Assembly (NCBI GenBank): GCA_021186555.1
Contig: JAJKFL010000012.1
Location: 5,432,894-5,496,893 of the forward strand
DNA length: 64,000 bases
From: Reticulitermes speratus
Taxonomy: Eukaryota; Arthropoda; Insecta; Blattodea; Rhinotermitidae
Direction of reading: 5' to 3'
Shown here: positions 56,985 through 64,000 of the stretch, piece by piece
Numbering within the stretch: the first letter of the stretch is position 1
Layout of the letters: the number at the start of each line of letters is the position of its first letter
Notes under the pieces: model-generated
Told to the model about the DNA's origin: nothing
Databases searched by the model: none
The model's input: the letters and a program-made list of their open reading frames with translations, nothing else
Position numbers and translations under genes: made by a program

Positions 56985-57180
56985 ACAGCCCCCTTCGGAC
57001 CCTGGCCTCCAGATAACCGTGCCCCTGCTTTCTCCTCCATCCTCTTATATTCAGCAGCAACGAGGAGTCCCTCATGATGTCTTCCCATCTTAGTCGTGGT
57101 CTTCCCACAGGTCTTCTTCCATGAAATGTTCCATTTAGTATATTTTCGATATTCTAATGTTATACTTTCGGACTATATCA
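56985..57180 (-). mobile_element. LINE 3' fragment, antisense
   Basis: The minus strand reads HGRRPVGRPRLRWEDIMRD then GWRRKQGHGYLEARVRRGL, a typical C-terminal end of an insect non-LTR element protein. 57,180-57,790 after it is GC-richer and unassigned. Confidence 0.7.
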
Positions 57181-57796
57181 CCAGCCCATTGTAATCTTTT
57201 GAACTTGTTGTTGAGCCCTCCCGTTCCAGGTTCGATCCTTGGAACTGGCCCGTTCATTCGCTTTGGCAAGGCTACATCCTGTCTCCGTAATCTGTGACTT
57301 TCCAAAAGACCAGCACAGTAGCAACGCAGGTGCAGCCACCCTGAATCGTTGTCGGTGGGATGTGACAAGTTTGTGGTGAGAGAGAAATAGGATTTAGGCT
57401 GCTCAGTAAAATACTTATGTCAGAGGCCGCGCGGATGGTTTGAGTCGCGGTACCTTCTGGCCAATTGGGTTTATTACCGGGATCACGCTTTTGGGGAAGA
57501 GATATAGAATGGATATTTTTCACGCTAAAATCGAGGGGAAGGAATTCAGAGTCGGAATTAGACGATGGGTGGTTCGTAGAAACTTTCTTTGAGGAAGAAG
57601 GAAAGATACCCACGTAATTTATCGGAGAGTATCAAAGTAGTGAGCGCTAGAGTGCTGAGTGTGTGCTGGTTGAAACGCTACGCTAGTTTGTAGTGAAGTG
57701 ACTGTTACTGCGTAGGGCGATATGCCTTCAATTGCAAAAAGAGCAGTGTTGTGCAATGTGTCTTGTGTAACTTGTCTGGTTCTGTTCATTCATACG

Positions 57797-58010
57797 TGCA
57801 GATTCAAGCTATGTTGGTGGTGGAAGACTTACCACAAACTCGTCCAGACTTCATTCACATGGATAAGTAGGTTGTCTGCTTCACAAACGCCTACCTCGAC
57901 GACATATCGCGAAGTCTCCTACCCGTATTGGCGTAAATGTTCCGAAGAGACAAAGAGCCAATTGCCAGGTCGATTGGGGGATGGAAGGTGACGCCTGTTC
58001 CCCATCCCGG
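57797..58010 (+). pseudogene. Decayed coding fragment of unknown origin
   Basis: After a splice-acceptor-like CATACGTGCAG a frame reads MLVVEDLPQTRPDFIHMDK, stop, VVCFTNAYLDDISRSLLPVL, A, stop, MFRRDKEPIARSIGGWKVTP. Both stops are one C-to-T change from Gln codons. The protein-like composition suggests an old exon or retro-fragment. I do not recognise the family. Its right end overlaps the 3' end of SIAH-like gene 7 on the opposite strand. Confidence 0.5.
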
Positions 58011-58890
58011 GTACAACGTAGGAAGAACGGGGACATTGTATTTCACTATGAACGAGAGAAACAACCGGTAAATATTCTTGCATGTCCTCCAATATAAATC
58101 CATTCAACATCTCTCTTCCTATTTCAATTTCACATGACAAGTCTCCACTGTCACTAAGATACTCCTGTATAGTACCATAATTAAGTGTGACACATTTCCC
58201 AGGCTGCAAGTCCTTAAGACCACCTTCCAAGTAACTGTGACATTTACGACGCATTGCAACATATTCTTCAGAATTCCCAATTTTAATGCCGTATTTGAAA
58301 ACTTCAGTTTCGTTCTTACGACCGAATTGAAATACTGCAAAGCTAAAGGCTTCGGCTCTAGTTTCCCAAACCAAATAAAATAGTTCCCCCAAAATGAGTA
58401 CCGCATGACGGTAATGTCTATGTGTGAAAATATCCAGCAGTTTCACTTTGAAAAGCCCCACTTCTTCAGTGGCCTCAGTGCCGTGTTCACTTCTTACGTG
58501 AGCCGCTATGTCGGACAGAAGACCAGTCCAGCTGCAGTTAACGTCTGATAATTTTCGAAATGGACATCCGTTGCTCTCGTACAGACAAACGGATTGATGT
58601 TTAATTATGTCATCCGCTGTGAAGGTCTCCGTACAGCCAGCTTCACGGTTCCTGCACGGATATATTATGGCGGCAGCAATATTCTCCAGAGAAATATTTC
58701 GGACGTCATTAAATCTTCCTTTACAAGTTGGACAGGTCGAAACCCGCGACCTGCAGCTGTTGCAGACATTGTGTCCGTTTTCACACATTTTGATTGGTGA
58801 TGCCATGTACTCCACGCATACGGGACACTCCAGTTCCTTCAAGAGTTTCCAATTAAGATGATTGTCGTCCATTTTTTTTTGTGCGCCCAA
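57919..58890 (-). CDS. SIAH-like E3 ubiquitin ligase, gene 7, with extended tail
   Basis: 323 residues, the longest copy. Complete RING (CPVC...CPTC), both SIAH fingers (CRNREAGC...H...C; C...C...HVRSEH) and a full SINA domain ending near residue 264 (CEIEIGREMLNG). The remaining about 59 residues are unique; the last about 30 (VVPGMGNRRHLPSP onward) are read antisense through the decayed coding fragment at 57797-58010. Coding and flanking sequence place it as the sister of gene 6, whose tail is instead SINE-derived, so the two tails arose independently. No TATA box as clear as in genes 3-5; ATTGG (CCAAT on the coding strand) lies about 10-15 bp upstream of the ATG. Confidence 0.88.
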   Translation of the reverse strand: MGAQKKMDDNHLNWKLLKELECPVCVEYMASPIKMCENGHNVCNSCRSRVSTCPTCKGRFNDVRNISLENIAAAIIYPCRNREAGCTETFTADDIIKHQSVCLYESNGCPFRKLSDVNCSWTGLLSDIAAHVRSEHGTEATEEVGLFKVKLLDIFTHRHYRHAVLILGELFYLVWETRAEAFSFAVFQFGRKNETEVFKYGIKIGNSEEYVAMRRKCHSYLEGGLKDLQPGKCVTLNYGTIQEYLSDSGDLSCEIEIGREMLNGFILEDMQEYLPVVSLVHSEIQCPRSSYVVPGMGNRRHLPSPNRPGNWLFVSSEHLRQYG

Positions 58891-60680
58891 CCTGATTGGC
58901 TAAACATTAAAAACAGGAAAGCAGTAAGTCACTTAGTCACACATACGTCTTAGGCAGACAAGACAGCATTTGCTAGGACTTTAGCATACTGAATTTGAAA
59001 ATGGCCGCTTAAGCATGTTAAAACGAACAGTAAAATTTCTGGTGATGTTATAACCAACAAAATAAATTTTCTGCCATATATTATTATAAAATTATATGAA
59101 TATTTATTGTTCTATAGTTAACTTTTAATCACTCTCATATTTAAGCGTAAATTCAATTAAATTTTGTTACAAAAGTAAGAAGTCCTGTGAAGAACACATG
59201 AAGCCTTCTCACAATATTCTAACTTACATAAACATAACAGTGGAAAATACAGTCAAATAATTACACAATAAACTTATATCTTCTCGTGATTTTTTTTTGA
59301 ACAGCCTCGTTACGTGCCAGGTGAAACGTCGTAGTCAGTTCAAATGTAAGAACTCCATTATTACATTTCTACGCGAAGATGACTTTGGGGCTGTTGATAT
59401 TACCTACAGCATTAATTGACAAGTTTATGTCACAATCCCTACATAATTCTTTTAAATGTTGCATGATTTTCACACGTTTTTGAAGATTTACATCTTTATA
59501 TTTTTTGACATCTATGTCTACATAAATTTTATTCCCAGAAACGCCTCCTTGAACGTTGAAACCATCTGGTGAGTTTCGAGTGATTTAAACTGAAGACTGT
59601 ATGTGACTACATTGCTTGGATATCAGAGATAGAGCGGAGTATATCAAAGGATCTTGAAGATAAGTGAAGATAAGATATGTTGTAAGTTACAATAAACTGG
59701 TGGGGGGGTTTAAATTATCATTGGGTTTCCAGGAGATAGAAATTTTGTGGTTTGTAGGTGTGTAGCACATTTAACAGTATGAAGCATGCTGATACAAATT
59801 AAACTCAAAGGCAACAAGGGATAACACCACACGTAAGTCACCTAACTAAAGAAGTGGGAACAGAGTCACTTAAATTTGGGAGAATAGAGGTTCTCACAGC
59901 GGTGTTGCTAAAGATTTGAGTCTTATGAGAAGTGACACTATGTTTTTGTGTGTGTAGTGCCGGTAATTTTGAAGGATCGCAGTGCCTTCGATCACTTCGT
60001 GGACTGCATTACACTGAGTAGAGGCTGTACTGTGATTCTTGAAACGTCGGGCACTATCTCACCCAAAGATGACAGCAAACTTGAGTGTTCCACATAAAGG
60101 TCACTTAATACGGTCATCTTTCATATTACGCACCAATTTCGCGTAGCAATGGGCACTTCTCATGAGCAGCTGACGCAACATTTACGGGTCGCACGCATTT
60201 ATTGATGACTTCCTTTTTTACATGTAGGAAATTCACAAACTCCCTATATAAAAAAGTTATTTTTGAACAGCCTAAATTCTGTCACCTGTCCCGGAACACC
60301 TTATGTGGCCCCCGAAGGTTGAATAAGCAGTTCACATAGCCTGCCATTTGATCCTATATTGCGCCAGATAAGTCAGTCCACGTTTCCCTCACATCCTCTT
60401 TGTTTAGGATCCATCTTAATATTATCTGTCATCCACGCGTCAATAGAGGAAATCAAGAGCTTATTAATAATGGCAACGAGGCGTTGTCTATGTTTGTCTT
60501 TTCTTCCTAATATTAACTTGAATTTTTAGGTACTTGTAGCATGTTTAAGACGTTAGTGTAAGTAGGAAACACACTTTTAATACGTTATGTAGCAACGTTA
60601 ATATGCTGCTTTGCACGTGTTAGTAAATTTATCTGAACGAATTCTTTTGCCAACTGATTTACGATATACAATACGTACGA

Positions 60681-61549
60681 ACCACAGCCTGCAGTACAGA
60701 ATATAGACTTCCCGCGACACACAGGTAGCGAACGAGTTACACATTGAGATTTGTACGGCGGTAAATATTTAGGTTATTGTCTTGTGTCCTATGTCAGGAT
60801 GTTATTAAAGTAAAATTCCCTTAACGCGAATAACAACTGACCGGAAAAATGCCGAATTATCGGATATTCCGGATCGTCAGACCCAACCTATATTCACCCA
60901 ACTTCTTGCATGTAATGTGGTGTTGCTACCATAACCGTAATTGCTGGTTGGTCTTTGTGGCATGTAAACAACATCAAATAATGTTTGTACAAAACGTTTA
61001 TCCTAATGTATAACATAAATTTACATCAGTGGTGAAGGGGGTTTCTGATGGAGGCTTATTTTAGTGAGAAATAGTTGTGAGCTGATAAATAAGTAAGCAA
61101 ACAAATAAATAAATAAATTACTGTTAATATCTCTGACGTGGATAGGTGGAGAGAAAGTGCAAACTTAATTTTTGTAAACCAATGAAATTTTAACTTGTCA
61201 GTAGTGAAATTTTAAAGTCTGTCTGTGTGTTTATCTGTATATTTAAATAAACCATCACCCCTTTAATGAGTGCAACCCCGTTTCGCGGAAGAGTTAACAT
61301 CTACCGAGGCAAAAATGAGGGAAGAAGAAATGTGTGGTAAAATAAATCATCTTATAACCATAAAAAAAACACGTTTTCTTCCATACATGGTCATAAAATT
61401 ATGTGAAACATTTGTTGTTTTACAGCTAACATTAAAATATTCACATTTGTAATTAACAGTAAACATGCCTTATTAAGTATTGGTGCGAAATAACCAAAAA
61501 AGGATAATGTATTTAATATTATATATACATTCCGTGCAGTTGTGATGCA
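60681..61549. other. Non-coding AT-rich stretch
   Basis: No gene. Near 60,820-60,890 AATTCCCTTAACGCGAATAA and ACTGACCGGAAAAATGCCGA look like a pogo-type remnant, without a second terminal repeat that I can find. A short (AAAT)n run is at 61,103-61,120. Confidence 0.4.
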
Positions 61550-61604
61550 TATATAAGTTTATTATTCCAACTACTGCATACAAATACGTATATTCATTCT
61601 ATAT

Positions 61605-61649
61605 ACTCCTACATGTTTCGGCTTACATTCTCAGCCATCATCAGGGAGT
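61605..61649 (-). ncRNA. Hammerhead-like ribozyme, best preserved CTGATGA type
   Basis: Minus strand: ACTCC, CTGATGA, extra T, GGCT-loop-AGCC, GAAACATGTA, GGAGT. Helix I ACTCC/GGAGT is five perfect pairs, the cleavage triplet is GUA, and the palindromic ACATGT can form a two-pair helix III or pair between two molecules. Confidence 0.6.
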
Positions 61650-61735
61650 CCTCTTCAATAGACTTATGTATATATATATGTATATATATGTTACCATTCA
61701 GTGACAAACTGCATGCTGCGTAAGTCTACAGAAGA

Positions 61736-61782
61736 AGACTTACTGATGATGGCTGAGAATGTAAGCCGAAACATGTAGGAGT
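61736..61782 (+). ncRNA. Hammerhead-like ribozyme, right arm
   Basis: Same core and helix II as the left arm (CTGATGA at 61743-61749, GAAACATGTA), but helix I (GACTTA versus GGAGTA) has a mismatch next to the core. Confidence 0.5.
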
Positions 61783-62884
61783 ATATAGATTGAATATATG
61801 TAGTTGGTGTGCAGTAGTTGGGGTAAATAAACTTATATATGGAAAAGAAAAGAAGTTCTCTGCAGCACTCATCAGACTTAAAATGCTTCTACTTATAAAC
61901 ATGTGACTGTGCAGCTTAACACATCAACAATTATACAAGTTATTCACATCTTTTCGTTTAGTGTATCAACAATTCCATTAACTGACAGGTGAGGACAAAC
62001 AGCAAAATGAACTCAGAAAAAGCACTTACATTATTTCACTTTTACACGGAGAAGAATTTCAGACTACAGTTATGTAATGTCACCTGTTATATGGAGTAGC
62101 TTAATGTTATGCGACTTTTAAAAAAGTCTAAACACACAAACTTAAGTTTCTGTATTAACATTGCACTTACCTGGATCTTAGTTTTGTTTCTGAAGATTTC
62201 TTTGTCAATATTTATACTGCGTAGTTAGTTAAGTTAATTGAAGCTTATATAGGCAGGTACAACCAGTTATCAGAAAAATTGAATATCATCCGAGATAAAA
62301 GATAACTGGAGGTAAGGGTTAACAAGTCGGTAGGACGGGGGGGGGGGCGATGTGAAATTGGAAAATGGTGTATGAAGGAAAATGGAATAAGAATGCCCGA
62401 ACAAAGGATGCGTAGGAAGAGCAGTTTCTACAGGCCGAAACATGTGAACATCTCCTGGTATCAGATGTATTGTTCGCTGTCAGACATGATAGGTGACGTC
62501 ATATACAGTGACAAGACGGCACATTCGTGTTCTTTCCAGAAGTCATGTTCATGTTTGTAGATGGTGAGTTTTATATTGATTGTGTGTTTGCTACGTTTGA
62601 TTTAGAGAAATATAACTATATCATATGAATGCGTTCAGATAAATCTAGCTAACGTTTTAATCTGGACAAGGCTCTTTATTCTCGTCGTGGGACAAACATA
62701 CAAAATGTTCAGTGTCAGATGGTGTGTCAGAGCGCCCACAGATTGCAGAAAATATAAGGCACAGCACACAAGGAAAAGCAAAATGTATGCAATTATTGTA
62801 CATTATGATCCTTCAGTTCAAGATAAATGAATATGCTTCAACTTCGGTTTCTTATTTTTATGCACTTATAAACAGATAATATTA

Positions 62885-63065
62885 AAACAGAAATTAAAGA
62901 AAAGGAATTGGAGGGTGAGTACAGGATTTATGTGGCTCAGAACAGAGATCAGTGGTTAGCTTTTGTGAACATGGTAATGAAACTGTGGGTTCCATAAAAA
63001 GTATGGTGCTTGTCAACTAGCTGATGAACTATCAGCTTCTCAAGAAGGGCTGTGCTGCATTTAGT
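62885..63065 (+). mobile_element. LINE 3' fragment in unit D
   Basis: Copy of the fragment in A and B (GGCTCAGAACAGAGATCAGT, GTCAACTAGCTGATGAACTA). Confidence 0.65.
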
Positions 63066-63116
63066 TAGTTAATCGTGCATGTAAACTATTTTCCAGTTAT
63101 AAGTAATTAAAATTAA

Positions 63117-63871
63117 AGTGTTAATTGCACCAGAGACATGATCCCAGGGGGGCGCTGCAGTTTATCAGGATGGCGTTGATGTGACTACAAACTTTAGCAG
63201 GGCGTTTAGGCTCATTAGGATGCGGTTGCTAGAGCATTTAAGTTTAGTTTTAATAAACACATAAATCATTAATTTTTAAACGCTGATATCACCAGGATAA
63301 TGTATTAAATAGTCTCAATTCACCGAAATAACACAAATCTCAACAGCAGAGGACATCAAGCCATGGACCTGAAACATGATGTGAAATTTCCCGCTCTGTG
63401 GAGAAAAGCAAAGCTTGTTTTTATTGCTTTCCCATCTTCTTATCTCGTTGAACGAGGATTTAGTGCAGTCTATCCCATACAAGTGAAGAATCGAAAAAAT
63501 TTTGGATGTTGTAAATCGTGGTGACTTAAGACTGTTACTGTCCAAGTTTATATCAGATATTGAGAAGTTAACTACAAACCATCAAGCTCAAGGATCACAC
63601 TAGTGTTGTATAATAAATCTCATTTTATCTACTTTGCTATAACTATGTATGTTAATAAAGCATAATAATAATTTAATGTGTAATCTAAGTGAAATAGAAG
63701 GACATGGTAAAATCAGTCAGGAATAATCACTGAAAATTCCTTTTGTGTTAAGTATTATTTATATTTTACGTGAATAATAGGAAGCATTGACGTGAAGTAG
63801 TCTAAGGGGGACGTATGGCCGAAAAATAATTCGTTGTGGGGTGTTGGGCCGAAAACGTTTGGGTAACACTG
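63117..63871 (+). mobile_element. hAT transposon remnant
   Basis: Frame from about 63,387 reads FPALWRKAKLVFIAFPSSYL then VERGFSAV, the hAT C-terminal dimerisation motif. After one frameshift it continues VVNRGDLRLLLSKFISDIEK to a stop at about 63,603. The right end CGTTTGGGTAACACTG resembles a hAT-type terminal repeat. The left end is inferred from loss of similarity to unit A. A deleted, dead copy. Confidence 0.7.
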
Positions 63872-64000
63872 TTCTGGTCATTCGGAGGAGTCGTCAAATC
63901 ATAAGAATCTATCTCTGCTGCTTCCCTTGGGCCATCTGCGGCACCTACGGCAGCTACGGTAGCTCCTGCTCCTGCCCCAATGGCACCACCAATGGCAGCC
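63802..64000 (-). CDS. Glycine-zipper protein, unit D (3' end only, hAT-derived tail)
   Basis: A partial frame entering from the right edge: AIGGAIGAGAGATVAAVGAA is a glycine-zipper-like stretch, then an acidic EAAEIDSYD and about 28 more residues to a TAG. The last about 20 codons (from SVTQTFSA) lie inside the right end of the hAT remnant, so the SDSEDSD tail of units A and B has been replaced. Family membership rests on the zipper composition plus the unit D flank; the N-terminal part is outside the window. Confidence 0.5.
   Translation of the reverse strand, partial: AAIGGAIGAGAGATVAAVGAADGPREAAEIDSYDLTTPPNDQNSVTQTFSAQHPTTNYFSAIRPP

Larger units (their letters stand above)
55690..60680. 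repeat. Block U7 (SIAH-like gene 7 with flanks)
   Basis: The 3' flank at 55,700-56,300 resembles the common SIAH-block flank (CAGTGTGAATTGTGAAGTAT, TGGTCATCGTGCATCC). 56,809-56,940 and 58,891-59,470 match block U6. 59,570-60,670 resembles the upstream flank of block U3 and the right end of units A and B. 55,690-56,980 and 59,480-60,680 contain no gene. Confidence 0.7.
61550..61830. mobile_element. Foldback with two divergent hammerhead-like motifs
   Basis: The left arm (ATATAAGTTTATTATTCCAA ... TACATGTTTCGGCTTACATT) is mirrored at the right (AATGTAAGCCGAAACATGTA ... GGGGTAAATAAACTTATA), with an AT-rich spacer of TATATATG repeats. No clear target duplication. Confidence 0.75.
62280..64000. 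repeat. Diverged tandem unit D of the glycine-zipper array
   Basis: 62,290-62,510 matches 38,590-38,800 of unit A (hammerhead-like CCGAAACATGTGAAC region), and 62,700-63,115 matches 40,460-40,860 just downstream of the glycine-zipper gene. The order is preserved but sequence between them is deleted. The unit runs off the window. Confidence 0.75.

Overview
The window is insect nuclear DNA, most likely from a cockroach or termite (Blattodea). The evidence is an AT-rich background, several tRNA-derived SINE families with A/B boxes and 12-14 bp target duplications, 3' scraps of non-LTR retrotransposons, pogo- and hAT-type remnants, and small Penelope-like foldbacks carrying hammerhead-like ribozyme motifs. 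The species call is an impression from repeat style, not a proof.

The left half (about 1-27,500) is a tandem array of intronless genes on the minus strand. They encode SIAH/Seven-in-absentia-type E3 ubiquitin ligases (RING + SIAH zinc fingers + SINA domain). Six lie here: ORFs at 3967-3041, 8454-7573, 13207-12364 (one-base frameshift), 20036-19179, 24689-24305 (truncated pseudogene) and 26725-25829. A seventh lies far right at 58890-57919. Each sits in a duplicated block that also carries its 3' and 5' flanks. The first blocks (1-4771 and 4772-9047) are nearly identical, and block 3 starts the same way at 9048. Genes 6 and 7 are the closest pair and share long flanks on both sides.

From 27,500 to 37,590 I see no credible host gene. 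The stretch holds SINE and LINE fragments, foldbacks and decayed hammerhead-like motifs.

From 37,593 to 55,450 a second tandem array has 7-8 kb units A (37,593-44,562), B (44,563-52,417) and a truncated C (52,418-55,450). A diverged fourth unit D starts near 62,280. Units A and B each encode a small minus-strand protein (about 142-145 aa) with a basic patch, a long glycine-zipper hydrophobic segment and an acidic, CK2-like serine tail. Unit D has the 3' end of a third such gene running off the window. A 20-bp minisatellite marks the A/B and B/C junctions. The right part of each unit resembles the upstream flank of the SIAH-like genes, so the second array probably grew inside the first.

A recurring theme is that gene 3' ends are rewritten by inserted DNA. 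The stop codons and C-terminal tails of SIAH-like genes 1, 6 and 7, and of the unit D glycine-zipper gene, lie in foldback, SINE, decayed-exon or hAT sequence. All protein assignments come from reading motifs by eye; no search or alignment was run.
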